This document shows positions 10,108-18,551 of a DNA stretch of 64,000 nucleotides, piece by piece. The stretch is taken from the NCBI RefSeq assembly GCF_007786445.1, contig NZ_VNJI01000029.1:1-64000 (forward strand). Direction: 5' to 3'. The DNA comes from Paenibacillus cremeus (GTDB lineage Bacteria; Bacillota; Bacilli; Paenibacillales; NBRC-103111). The position numbers and the translations under genes were made by a program. Below the pieces are notes generated by a model. That model saw only the letters and a program-made list of their open reading frames with translations, searched no databases and was not told the origin of the DNA. Each line of letters opens with the position of its first letter. Position 1 is the first letter of the stretch.

Positions 10108-10803
10108 TTAGATAGAGGTTTCAACAGTTTCGGACGCCAATTCGTGTTTCTTCTCCCGGTTGATGAATTTACCAACGATTACGACCATTAAAGCCAATAC
10201 TAGCGGGAAGAAGTAATGGATATATGAAGACATTTTCTCAAATAATTCACCAATGGCTTGGTCTTTTAATATCATTTCCCCGGCCGTGTATCCTAGCACC
10301 CCAGCACCTATGATAACAATGATGGGAAATCGGTTCATAAGACGCATTAATAGTTGGCTTCCCCAAATGATAAGCGGGATACTAATGATAAGTCCCAATC
10401 CAATAAGAAGGAAATTCCCGCCGGCAGCGCCAGCTACAGCCAGCACGTTATCCAGACTCATAATTAAGTCGGCAAAAATGATGGTCTTGATAGCCTCTCC
10501 TATGTGGATACTTGAATGTACATGATCTGCATTATCGTTATCTTTTAGAAGTTTGATTGAGATGTACAGAAGTAAAATGCCACCTGCTACCTGCACAAAT
10601 GGAATTTGCAACAGCCAAACCGCTATAAACGTCAGTATGACCCTCAAGCCTACAGCTCCGAAGCTCCCCCAAAATATAGCTTTCTTTTGTTGATCCGCCT
10701 GTAAGTTGCGGCACGCTAAAGCTATCACTACAGCGTTATCACCGCTTAATACGATGTTAATGAGTATAATCTTCAATAAGCCTAAAAGTATTTCACTTCC
10801 CAC
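10108..10803 (-). CDS. TerC/YjbE family integral membrane protein
   Basis: About 231 residues from the GTG at 10803, which follows AAGGGG at good spacing; a GTG at 10833 has no ribosome binding site. Around seven membrane segments and the family motifs [12 protein letters not shown] and [18 protein letters not shown] with paired acidic residues are visible. Members are linked to metal (manganese) efflux or metal loading of exported proteins. No manganese riboswitch fits in the 63-bp upstream gap, so it appears to be transcribed with the upstream dehydrogenase gene. Its role in this cluster is unclear; PEP carboxykinase is a manganese-using enzyme, which is suggestive only. Confidence 0.85.
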   Translation of the reverse strand: MGSEILLGLLKIILINIVLSGDNAVVIALACRNLQADQQKKAIFWGSFGAVGLRVILTFIAVWLLQIPFVQVAGGILLLYISIKLLKDNDNADHVHSSIHIGEAIKTIIFADLIMSLDNVLAVAGAAGGNFLLIGLGLIISIPLIIWGSQLLMRLMNRFPIIVIIGAGVLGYTAGEMILKDQAIGELFEKMSSYIHYFFPLVLALMVVIVGKFINREKKHELASETVETSI

Positions 10804-10866
10804 TTTACTTACCCCTTCACAGCTAATGTTCACATTTGTAATTTGGACACTGCTTCGATTAGCCTG

Positions 10867-11919
10867 CTAAAACGGACTGTTTAACCCATACCGCCGGCCG
10901 ACATTCTCCAGTTCTTGCACAACCTTTTCGGTAAAAGGAATCCCTCTCCGCTCTCTCTCTGCAGCCTGTGCAAATTCAAGCTCTCCGGGTAGATAAATTC
11001 TTTCGAAGCCCTCCGCTAGAGGAATTTGCCGTATTTCCCGTATCATTTGATCGACACGGCTTTTAAACTCTTGCAGAGGCTCAAACAAATCGGCCCGCAT
11101 GACAAAAAAGAACTGCCCTACATTTTGATTTCGGTCTAAATCATTGTACAAACTGCCAATATGTGGGCCAAACGCAGCGCCAGTAAGCAGACCGGAGACC
11201 ACGTCAACCAGAAACGCGAGTCCATATCCCTTAGGTCCTCCTACAGGGAGAACCAAGCCGCCATCCAATGCTTCATTTGGATCCGTTGTAGACTTTCCTT
11301 CTTTGGTTATAGCCCAACCGAGAGGAATCTGTTGATTGTTTTTACGTGCCAACGTGATTTTTCCTCGGGCAACTACGCTCGTCGCCATATCAAAAATAAT
11401 ATCTTGTTCCTCTCCCGCAGGTATGCCGTAAGAGAAAGGATTTGTGCCGAAATAACCCTTCTTCCCGCCCCAAGGAGCCATGCTTGAAGGAGCGTTGGTT
11501 GTAGCAATGGCGATACAATCGTTTTGTGCGGCATAATGAGTATAATCTGCCAGCATACCGCAATGACTGGAATTTTTAATTCCCACTACGGCTAATCCCG
11601 TCTCCTTTGCCTTATTTACAGCTATTTCGATCCCCTTAGTTGCTAGGATAATGCCTAATCCACCGCTTCCATCAATCAGCATGCTCGAAGCCGATTCTTT
11701 TTGTGCCTTCACAACGGTGGGTCCCTCTATGCCAAGGTCCAGCCTTTTCGTGTAAATATCAACCCTGTTAATACCGTGAGAGTCGACACCACGCAGGTTG
11801 GCCAATACAAGATGCCTTGATATGATCGATGATTGTTCTTTATCCAATCCAGCCGCTTGAAAAATATCGCAAACATATTGCTCGAGAGTTTCTTTAGCAA
11901 TCCGAATTTCTTCTGCCAT
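10867..11919 (-). CDS. Malate/L-lactate/ureidoglycolate dehydrogenase family (Ldh2) oxidoreductase
   Basis: 350 residues from the ATG at 11919 (GGGAAG upstream); a TTG at 11940 overlapping the previous stop codon is an alternative. The family hallmarks are present: LRGVDSHGINRVDIY, AVVGIKNSSHCGMLADYTHYAA, TTNAPSSMAPWGG and NPFSYGIP. Ldh2 proteins are NAD(P)-dependent dehydrogenases of 2-hydroxy acids (malate, sulfolactate, ureidoglycolate, 2,3-diketogulonate); they are unrelated to the classical lactate dehydrogenase fold. In this operon, oxidation of an imported 2-hydroxy carboxylate is the likely task. The exact substrate cannot be read from sequence. Confidence 0.88.
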   Translation of the reverse strand: MAEEIRIAKETLEQYVCDIFQAAGLDKEQSSIISRHLVLANLRGVDSHGINRVDIYTKRLDLGIEGPTVVKAQKESASSMLIDGSGGLGIILATKGIEIAVNKAKETGLAVVGIKNSSHCGMLADYTHYAAQNDCIAIATTNAPSSMAPWGGKKGYFGTNPFSYGIPAGEEQDIIFDMATSVVARGKITLARKNNQQIPLGWAITKEGKSTTDPNEALDGGLVLPVGGPKGYGLAFLVDVVSGLLTGAAFGPHIGSLYNDLDRNQNVGQFFFVMRADLFEPLQEFKSRVDQMIREIRQIPLAEGFERIYLPGELEFAQAAERERRGIPFTEKVVQELENVGRRYGLNSPF

Positions 11920-11936
11920 TCTACTTCTTCCCTTCT

Positions 11937-12182
11937 TCAAACCGAATCGATTAACTTAAACTTCAGCCCGTGCTTCTTAAACACCGCAGCCATCGCCGCT
12001 CTAGCTTCCACTTCATCAGGTCCATGAACGTGCAGTTCTTGTTCTGCAGAATCGGATATTGTGCTGTAAAGCCCCAAAAGACTTTTCGCATCTATAAATT
12101 TGTTTTGATATTTCAAAACGATGGAAGACTTGAATTTATTTGCTTCCTGCACGATTCTTACTACGGTTTCAGTATGGTTCAT
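11937..12182 (-). CDS. HPr-like protein, shortened N-terminus
   Basis: 81 residues from the ATG at 12182, which has GGAGG eight bases upstream. Compared with HPr from memory, IVQEANKF aligns with LVQTASKY, and AKSLLGLYS aligns with the region around regulatory Ser46 (LKSIMGVMS), so that serine is kept. The active-site region GIHARPA is replaced by MNHTETV: a histidine aligns with His15, but the following arginine and proline are lost and the first beta strand is missing. It is unlikely to be a normal PTS phosphocarrier; a regulatory role like that of Crh is possible. An in-frame extension to 12254 exists but lacks a better start signal. Confidence 0.6.
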   Translation of the reverse strand: MNHTETVVRIVQEANKFKSSIVLKYQNKFIDAKSLLGLYSTISDSAEQELHVHGPDEVEARAAMAAVFKKHGLKFKLIDSV

Positions 12183-12417
12183 ACACATGGCCTCCATTCT
12201 GTTAATCCCCCAAGGTAAGCGTTTGCAACCTGAACATAAATTGTAGTAATGCAAAGCTAAACCTTCCCAAGATTCTGTAGTAAATATAAGGAGCTAGGCA
12301 AAATGAACTGATACTAAGGCCCATTTTCCTAACCCCTTCAATATTGCTTGATGATAGATAATTCTTCGCTGGCTGAGACTCGTATAACAAGCCATTTTCA
12401 TGAGCATACTAGCCTTT

Positions 12418-13926
12418 TTACATTTCAACATCCTCTGTAATGATCCGCTTATTTCTTACCGCTGATACTATGCTGAAAATGAATGAAATGATCGCAAGCG
12501 ATAGAATGGTACCGGAAATCGGCCGGGTAAAGAAGCCCAGGAAGCTGCCTTCGAAAATCGTTAATGATTGTAATAAAGTTTTTTCCAAAAGAGAGCCCAA
12601 TACGAACGTCAATATAATCGGAGCCAACGGAATTTCCGCTTTTTTAAACAAATAGCCTAAGATTCCGAATACCAGCATAGCCCCTACATCAAACATACTG
12701 TTATTCAAGCTATAAGTCCCGACAATCGTAATGATAATGATAATGGGAAACAGCAGCTTATAAGGAACCATAGTAATTTTCGCCCATAAGTTGGCCATTG
12801 GCAGGTTCATAATCAGTAATATGGCGTTACCGATAAACATACTGGCTATGATTCCCCACACCAAGTCAGGATTTTTCTGAAATAAAGTCGGCCCCGGTGT
12901 AAGACCGTGCATGATAAAGGCCCCTAAAAGGACGGCAATGGTAGGAGAGCTTGGTATGCCTAATGTGAATAACGGAATAAGTGCACCACCGCAATAGGAA
13001 TTGTTAGCGGTTTCCGGACCGGCGACCCCTTCCAACGCTCCCTTACCAAAACGGGAAGGATTTTTGGAAAGCTTTTTTTCCATCGTGTAGCTTAAAATGG
13101 TCGGAATTACGGAGTTTGTTCCTGGAATCAATCCGATAATGAAACCCAGAACGCTCCCCCGCCCGATGGCTTTCATAGAAGGTCCCCATTCTTCTTTTTT
13201 GGGCAGCAGCCCTTTAACCTTCGGGGGCTCCTCCGCCTTTCCTTTCAAGCTTGCTTCCGCAGTCAGAAATAATTCGGAAAGTCCAAACATCCCCATAGCG
13301 ATCGAAATAAAATCGATGCCTTTCATCAGCTCTGTCTGCCCGAATCCGAATCGTACAATACCCGAGCTCTGATCAAGCCCGATAAATGCCAGGGATAATC
13401 CGAAAAGCGCTCCGATCACACCTTTAAGTAACGATTTTCCCATTAAGCCAAGCAGCAGTGACAAACCTAAAATAACTAAAGCAAAGAATTCTGGCGGACC
13501 AAATTTTAGTGCTTGCTTCGCTAAAAATGGACCGATGAGTACTAAGCCGACGATAGAAATAATTCCACCGATGAATGATCCGATTCCGGCGATCCCCAGT
13601 GCCGCTCCTGCCCTTCCCTGCTTAGCCAACGGATACCCGTCAAGACAGGTGATTAGGGAAGCAGCCTCCCCCGGCGTGTTAATTAACACAGAGGTAATCG
13701 TCCCCCCGTACATCGAGCCGTAGTAAATGCCCGACAGCATGATAATGGCTGAAACGGGCTCAAGAGCAAACGTCAATGGCAGCAGCAATGCCGTTCCGGC
13801 TGTCGGCCCGAGCCCAGGCAAAACACCGATAAACATGCCGAAAGTGACACCGACCAAGCAATATAGGAGGTTTTGCCAAGTGAGAGCCGTTTCAAAACCA
13901 TGAAGTAAGTAGCCTAATGAATCCAT
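12418..13926 (-). CDS. Tripartite tricarboxylate transporter, large permease TctA
   Basis: 502 residues from the ATG at 13926 (AGGAGGAG upstream). A multi-spanning membrane protein with the TctA signatures GVLPGLGPTAGTALLLPLTF, GIYYGSMYGGTITSVLINTPGE and IPSSPTIAVLLGAF. With TctB and TctC it forms a secondary, binding-protein-dependent carboxylate transporter (citrate, tartrate or similar substrates in characterised members). A gap of about 236 bp to the HPr-like gene shows no clear terminator. Confidence 0.93.
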   Translation of the reverse strand: MDSLGYLLHGFETALTWQNLLYCLVGVTFGMFIGVLPGLGPTAGTALLLPLTFALEPVSAIIMLSGIYYGSMYGGTITSVLINTPGEAASLITCLDGYPLAKQGRAGAALGIAGIGSFIGGIISIVGLVLIGPFLAKQALKFGPPEFFALVILGLSLLLGLMGKSLLKGVIGALFGLSLAFIGLDQSSGIVRFGFGQTELMKGIDFISIAMGMFGLSELFLTAEASLKGKAEEPPKVKGLLPKKEEWGPSMKAIGRGSVLGFIIGLIPGTNSVIPTILSYTMEKKLSKNPSRFGKGALEGVAGPETANNSYCGGALIPLFTLGIPSSPTIAVLLGAFIMHGLTPGPTLFQKNPDLVWGIIASMFIGNAILLIMNLPMANLWAKITMVPYKLLFPIIIIITIVGTYSLNNSMFDVGAMLVFGILGYLFKKAEIPLAPIILTFVLGSLLEKTLLQSLTIFEGSFLGFFTRPISGTILSLAIISFIFSIVSAVRNKRIITEDVEM

Positions 13927-13940
13927 AAACGTTGCTCCTC

Positions 13941-14390
13941 CTACCAACCTAATTCGTTAACCGGCAGTGGCACCTGCAGCATAACGCCGAAAACCCAAAA
14001 AATAATGAATGCGATCGAAGCGGATAAGCCTAAACTTAAATACCATTTATAGCCTCTCCAAAAAAGAATAAACAATGTGACTGTACTGCCGATCAAAAAA
14101 CCTGTGAAAGGTACCAGCACCATAAAGAGCACCAATGAGCCCATACAAACAACTACGTTAATGAATCCTTCACCTTTTGGCAGCACGTTTGTTAAAAGGA
14201 TGATTTCTTTTTTAAACGACATGACCAAATAAGCGACCGATAATACGAAAATGAGTCCGCTTACCCACAGCGGCAACAGTCCGGGACCCGGACCGTATTC
14301 GCTGTAATAATCCATGGATAAAGACTCCCAAAACATCACTCCGCTATAGATAAGAAAGAAAATCGCCATGTAAACGCCTAAATTTTTCAC
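13941..14390 (-). CDS. Tripartite tricarboxylate transporter, small permease TctB
   Basis: 149 residues starting at a GTG, with four predicted membrane segments spaced as in TctB proteins. It lies between TctC and TctA, the usual order in this family, with 14 bp to TctA. It is the small membrane subunit of the carboxylate uptake system and shows little sequence conservation beyond its topology. Confidence 0.85.
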   Translation of the reverse strand: MKNLGVYMAIFFLIYSGVMFWESLSMDYYSEYGPGPGLLPLWVSGLIFVLSVAYLVMSFKKEIILLTNVLPKGEGFINVVVCMGSLVLFMVLVPFTGFLIGSTVTLFILFWRGYKWYLSLGLSASIAFIIFWVFGVMLQVPLPVNELGW

Positions 14391-14433
14391 AAATAAAGCA
14401 CTTCCTCATAGAAGTTAATTAAATACTTAGGAC

Positions 14434-15462
14434 TTACCACCCGAGCAAGCTCTTAAGCTCGTTAACGCTGGCTTCTTCCTTCTGAAGCATTTTTTTGAAG
14501 TCTGCGCCTTTTGTTGTATCAATATTCAAGCCCATATCACTCATTTTTTTAACGTGATCCGGATTTTTCATCGCTTTTTCCAACGCTTCTTGCAGCTTTG
14601 CTACAATTTGCGGTTCCATGCCTTTCGGACCGGCAATACCGCGTATTGAATAATTTTCGATGTTTACACCGACCGCCTCTTTTAAAGTCGGCACATCCGG
14701 TAATTGAGGGACGCGATTCGGCATCATAACAGCAAGAACTTTTAATTGACCTTCCTTCATCGGATCAACCACTTCTCCGACTTTTGCAATCAGCACATCG
14801 ACATGGCTTCCTAGCACACTCGTTAATGCTTCGGATGTTCCCCCGAATTGTACGGCTCTAAATTTGGTTCCCAGCTGTTTATTCATTTGCAGCGAAGCAA
14901 AATGGTTCCCGGACCCCACACCGTTACTGCTTGCGGAAAGCTCATTTTTCTTTGCATATTCGATTAAATCTTTAACATTTGAAAAGCGGTTGTCATTGGC
15001 ACGAACTGCAATTACTCCTGCGTCAAGAACGTGATTGATGATAAAATCAAAGCTGTCCAGGTTCTCTTTACGCTTGGCCGTCGGATTTACATACCCTGTG
15101 ATGAGACCCGGTGTATTCACATAAGCAAGCGTATAGCCATCCGGTTTGGCAGTCAGTAAGTCGGAGTAGCCAATCCAACCGCCGCCTCCCGGTTTGTTCT
15201 CAACTACAACCGGTACTCCCAGCTCTTTTTCTAAAATTGGAGTAAGAAGACGCGCTCCCAGGTCCGTCCCCCCTCCCGCAGCAAAGGAAACAATTAGCGT
15301 GATAGGCTTCTTAGGATAATCAAGCTTAGGTGCGCTAGCCTGATTGTTGGCTGAACCTGGAGCTGCTTCGCCGCCTTTTTTAGCAACCGGTGAGGTACAC
15401 CCGACTAAGGTACCTATAGCTAAAACGCAAACCGCCGTAAAAGTGAATAATTTTCTTTTCAT
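14434..15462 (-). CDS. Tripartite tricarboxylate transporter substrate-binding lipoprotein TctC
   Basis: 342 residues from the ATG at 15462 (GGGAGGGG upstream); the open frame further upstream overlaps the neighbouring dehydrogenase gene. The lipobox LVGC places it on the outer face of the membrane. PKKPITLIVSFAAGGGTDLGARLL and VVVENKPGGGGWIGYSDLLTAKPDGYTLAY are the ligand-loop signatures of the Bug/TctC family, which capture carboxylates. Substrate cannot be assigned precisely. It is the first transport gene of the operon. Confidence 0.93.
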   Translation of the reverse strand: MKRKLFTFTAVCVLAIGTLVGCTSPVAKKGGEAAPGSANNQASAPKLDYPKKPITLIVSFAAGGGTDLGARLLTPILEKELGVPVVVENKPGGGGWIGYSDLLTAKPDGYTLAYVNTPGLITGYVNPTAKRKENLDSFDFIINHVLDAGVIAVRANDNRFSNVKDLIEYAKKNELSASSNGVGSGNHFASLQMNKQLGTKFRAVQFGGTSEALTSVLGSHVDVLIAKVGEVVDPMKEGQLKVLAVMMPNRVPQLPDVPTLKEAVGVNIENYSIRGIAGPKGMEPQIVAKLQEALEKAMKNPDHVKKMSDMGLNIDTTKGADFKKMLQKEEASVNELKSLLGW

Positions 15463-15499
15463 ACTGAACCCCTCCCAATGATTATTTCCAAGATGGATT

Positions 15500-16372
15500 T
15501 TATGATTGCATTTCGCTAATGACTTCCAACCAATGCGCAGGCGTTTTACCTTGAAATTTTTCTTTAAAATTGAAGCTGGATAGAAGCTGCAGCTTTTCTT
15601 TAGAGGCCTGAGACATGACGGAATTGATGCTTGAAGATTCCAACATTTCAATAGATCCTTCTAATTCCACCGCTCTACGCAACGCATGAACGGATGTGCC
15701 CGTGACCAATCGATTCATCGTGCTGGCGAAGCTGGTGCCATCCATCGTTTCACTGATTGAATCGATGACAAGCTCCTCCACTTTATAATGGTGAGCTGCT
15801 TGCAGCATTTCCACCAATAGAGCGGCTATCCCTTTCATATAAATACTGCGAATGAGTTTTACCGCAGAGGCGTCACCCGGATTTTCGCTAACCTTACTAA
15901 TTTCCATTCCATACGGGGACAGGAATTGAATAAACGTATCCGTACCATCGCCGCTTGCAAGAATAGGTACCTTATGCTTGTAAACCGGTAATGGCCCCAT
16001 CATCGCAGCATCGACGAATCGACACCCCGTTTCTTTAACGTTCTCACTGATTTTATTTTTCACATCCGGGCTAGAGGCAGATACATCCACATATACGCAA
16101 TCTTGCTTCAAATGCGGTTTTAATGCAGTACTAGCATCATAAGCTTTGTCCGCGGGTACCGCAACAATCAAGATATCCGCCCGAGCCAATACTTCCTCTG
16201 ATTGTGACAACAATTCAACTTTAGCTTTTTGGGCCCTCTCCTGAACCAAGGCTCCAAACTTGGTATGGTTCCACATGGGATCAAATGCAGTGATCTGTTC
16301 TAATCCTTGCTGCTTAAGTCCGGAGGACATTTCAAACGCAGCTTCTCCAAAGCCGATAAAACCCAATCGCAT
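15500..16372 (-). CDS. NAD(P)-dependent dehydrogenase, 6PGDH-like with DUF1932 C-terminus
   Basis: 290 residues. A Rossmann fold with GFIGFGEAAFEMSSGL at the N-terminus, then VDVSASSPDVK and a helical C-terminal domain of the DUF1932 type (KLIRSIYMKGIAALLVEMLQAAHHY) with the conserved lysine expected of the 3-hydroxyacid dehydrogenase superfamily. It would oxidise or reduce a hydroxy acid. It sits between the RraA-like protein and TctC, so its substrate is probably a metabolite of the imported carboxylate. ATG start with AAGGAA upstream. Confidence 0.85.
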   Translation of the reverse strand: MRLGFIGFGEAAFEMSSGLKQQGLEQITAFDPMWNHTKFGALVQERAQKAKVELLSQSEEVLARADILIVAVPADKAYDASTALKPHLKQDCVYVDVSASSPDVKNKISENVKETGCRFVDAAMMGPLPVYKHKVPILASGDGTDTFIQFLSPYGMEISKVSENPGDASAVKLIRSIYMKGIAALLVEMLQAAHHYKVEELVIDSISETMDGTSFASTMNRLVTGTSVHALRRAVELEGSIEMLESSSINSVMSQASKEKLQLLSSFNFKEKFQGKTPAHWLEVISEMQS

Positions 16373-16428
16373 GAGTAACGTTCCTTCCTCTTCTGATATT
16401 TCATGTTGCGTTTAGGTACAAAAAATAA

Positions 16429-17091
16429 TTACAACCCGTATCGTTCCATAGCCTTTTTCAAAAACGCAGGCTCAATCTTGCCACTGCGGATGTCTTGCTT
16501 TCGTTTTTCCTCTTCATCTGCTTTGTTCTCGGCTAATGCTAGGACCTCTTCCACCATATTTCGCGGAATAACTACGACCCCGTCATCATCTCCCACAACC
16601 AGGTCTCCCGGCTGTACGGAAACGCCTCCGCATGAAATGGAAGTATGCAGCTTCCCGGGACCGTCCTTGTGCGGGCCGTTAGGATTGAAGCCCTTACAAA
16701 AAATCGGCAAATTCAATTCGATAAGTGCCTCTTTATCCCGTGTGGCTCCGTCTATGATTATCCCTTCAAGCCCTAACTTTTGCGCTGCTTCCGCCATTAA
16801 CTCACCTAAGTAAGCGTTTGCAACATGGCCCTTTCCGTCAGCAACCAAAACATAACCCTTTTGGCCGACATTTATCGCTTTATGCAAAAATAGATTGTCT
16901 CCCGGCCTCAAATCCACCGTTAACGCCGTTCCAACAACCTTCATGCCAGTTGCAACAGGCTTGATCGAATAATCCATTGCCCCTGTCCGCCCCATCACGT
17001 CACAAAATAGAGAAGTGCTAAGACGTCTAGCTCTGATGATCCATTCTTCAGGCAGAAGTGGTTGCTGCATTCCAACATATAAACTGTTCAC
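16429..17091 (-). CDS. RraA-family protein, likely HMG aldolase / oxaloacetate decarboxylase type
   Basis: 220 residues from a GTG with GAGGTG upstream. The family core GELMAEAAQKLGLEGIIIDGATRDKEAL matches the pattern around the metal- and substrate-binding Arg-Asp pair. Most RraA-fold proteins outside enterobacteria are class II 4-hydroxy-4-methyl-2-oxoglutarate/4-carboxy-4-hydroxy-2-oxoadipate aldolases with oxaloacetate decarboxylase activity, giving pyruvate. It is the first gene of the carboxylate operon after the RpiR regulator. The operon context favours an aldolase/decarboxylase over an RNase E inhibitor role, since no RNase E target is expected here. Confidence 0.85.
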   Translation of the reverse strand: MNSLYVGMQQPLLPEEWIIRARRLSTSLFCDVMGRTGAMDYSIKPVATGMKVVGTALTVDLRPGDNLFLHKAINVGQKGYVLVADGKGHVANAYLGELMAEAAQKLGLEGIIIDGATRDKEALIELNLPIFCKGFNPNGPHKDGPGKLHTSISCGGVSVQPGDLVVGDDDGVVVIPRNMVEEVLALAENKADEEEKRKQDIRSGKIEPAFLKKAMERYGL

Positions 17092-17144
17092 TTACATGAC
17101 ACCTCATTATTTTATGTAGTAATTATAACGACAATGAATTGTTA

Positions 17145-17160
17145 TGTAATATTTATTACA
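17145..17160. promoter_or_regulatory. Palindrome upstream of the RraA operon (candidate RpiR operator)
   Basis: TGTAATATTTATTACA is an inverted repeat with 7-bp arms, centred about 60 bp upstream of the first gene of the carboxylate operon and just downstream of the RpiR gene. A further imperfect repeat (ATAAC...GTTAT) lies beside it at about 17126-17145. It fits an operator for the linked regulator; not tested. Confidence 0.45.
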
Positions 17161-17213
17161 TCCACAAGTCGTATAATAACATTGATTTTTTTTCATGTAA
17201 ACCCTTTTTTAAG

Positions 17214-17248
17214 AACAAAAAAAGGCCATTAGAAGGGAGCTCGCCTTT
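17214..17248 (-). terminator. Probable terminator after the RpiR gene
   Basis: On the minus strand an AAAGGC/GCC(T) stem is followed by seven T. It separates the regulator from the downstream carboxylate operon, which would then have its own promoter. Confidence 0.5.
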
Positions 17249-17293
17249 GTTAAAGCTTAGAGCTCTTTTTCTAATACCCTTGCCGGTACATGG

Positions 17294-18142
17294 TTAAGTT
17301 AAATGATAATTCGTTTCCCTTAGAATGGAATCAAGCTTATCCAGATGCTGCTTTGTTTTTTCTGGATAATTTATTGCTAGAGCGCTAATGATGTAGTCGG
17401 CCAGAAACATAGGCGCGATTATTGAATTGTGAAAAGCTACACTGCTTACGTTACAAGGCAAAATGATATCCGAGTACTTCGCTAATGGAGAGGAATAGCT
17501 ATCTGTAAAAGATATTACTTGTGCGTTATTCCTTTTTGCAAGTTCGACAAACTCAGATACTTTTCTTGCATACCTTGGGAAACTGCATGCAATAACCAAA
17601 TCTGATGAATCAAAAGTATGCACACGTTCCGCCCATTCGAAAAGATCGGCATGAGCTAAATCGCAATTACCTAACAACCTGTTAAGACCGTAAGCCAAGC
17701 ATTGTGCGATAGGTAACCCGCTTCTAACTCCAGTACAATAAATTCGTTTTGCCGATACAATCATGTCCAACGTCTTTTGAAGCGTTTCACCGGATATCAT
17801 TTGTACGGTTGACTGAATATTATTGACATGGTTTTCCGCACAGCGGATAAATAAATCGCTTCGATTTAAATCTTTTAAATTCGCTGCTAATCGCGTATTG
17901 GGATCTGCCTTATTACGTAGAAGTTCTTGCAAACCTTTTTGGAATTCCGAATACCCGGTATAACCTAAACTGAATGTCAGTCTCATGATCGTGGTAGTAC
18001 TCGTTCCTACCAAGCCGGCTAATTGATCCACCGTTAAAAATGCAACATCGACCGGATTTTTAATGATATAATCTGCAACCTTACGCTGTGTTTCCGTCAA
18101 TTCAGAAATCTTATTTTTTAACTGCAATATTGGGTTTTCCAT
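17294..18142 (-). CDS. MurR/RpiR-family transcriptional regulator
   Basis: About 282 residues from the ATG at 18142 (GGAG nine bases upstream). The N-terminal HTH_6 domain (TETQRKVADYIIKNPVDVAFLTVDQLAGLVGTSTTTIMRL) is followed by a SIS domain near 125-260 (RIYCTGVRSGLPIAQCLAYGL, DLVIACSFPRYARKV). The SIS domain normally binds a phosphosugar effector. It probably controls the carboxylate operon that follows on the same strand. That is unusual for the effector class, so the ligand may be a phosphorylated metabolite of the pathway. A palindrome at its own promoter suggests autoregulation. Confidence 0.92.
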   Translation of the reverse strand: MENPILQLKNKISELTETQRKVADYIIKNPVDVAFLTVDQLAGLVGTSTTTIMRLTFSLGYTGYSEFQKGLQELLRNKADPNTRLAANLKDLNRSDLFIRCAENHVNNIQSTVQMISGETLQKTLDMIVSAKRIYCTGVRSGLPIAQCLAYGLNRLLGNCDLAHADLFEWAERVHTFDSSDLVIACSFPRYARKVSEFVELAKRNNAQVISFTDSYSSPLAKYSDIILPCNVSSVAFHNSIIAPMFLADYIISALAINYPEKTKQHLDKLDSILRETNYHLT

Positions 18143-18159
18143 CAAAACGACTCCACTTT

Positions 18160-18176
18160 AAATGAAATTTTCATTT
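18160..18176. promoter_or_regulatory. Palindrome ahead of the RpiR gene
   Basis: AAATGAAATTTTCATTT is a perfect inverted repeat (8-bp arms around a central T), 18 bp upstream of the RpiR start. Its position suits an autoregulatory operator. Confidence 0.45.
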
Positions 18177-18551
18177 CTTTTATTTCTTAATTAGAAATAT
18201 ATATTACCTGGCTATTAGCATTGTAACATTATTACTTTTGCAATAAAAGGACTTATTTAAATAGAAATACTTAAACCTTGGTAAGAAGTAATTAAATGTG
18301 ATGTTTCATAAATAAATATAATATCGGAGCCGCGAACCCGCGATCATCCGCGTTTCAATCGATGGAAGCCGATCATCGTTTATGAAAAACTCATTGCTCG
18401 GCGTCGTTCTGACCAAGCTCTTATTGCCCTTGGAGAAAACCGCCCTTGCTCCATCTGCACGACGGCGCGTAACGCTCGCTCTGGCGTAACAGCCTGCATT
18501 ATTTATATTAGGACATATAAAAAAGTCATTTGGAGTAGCTTTTTTGACTTT
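18177..18551. other. Intergenic region with a GC-rich patch and no recognisable gene
   Basis: The first part is AT-rich promoter-like sequence for the RpiR gene. From about 18328 to 18500 the sequence turns GC-rich and contains short inverted motifs. No open frame in it looks like a known protein, and it could be a relic of a lost gene. A short hairpin (AAAAAAGTCA/TGACTTT) at about 18518-18550 could end the DUF3231 transcript. Confidence 0.3.

Noticed and set aside
10804..10866. Manganese riboswitch ahead of TerC
   Set aside because: The gap of about 63 bp is too short for a yybP-ykoY element and shows none of its conserved loops.
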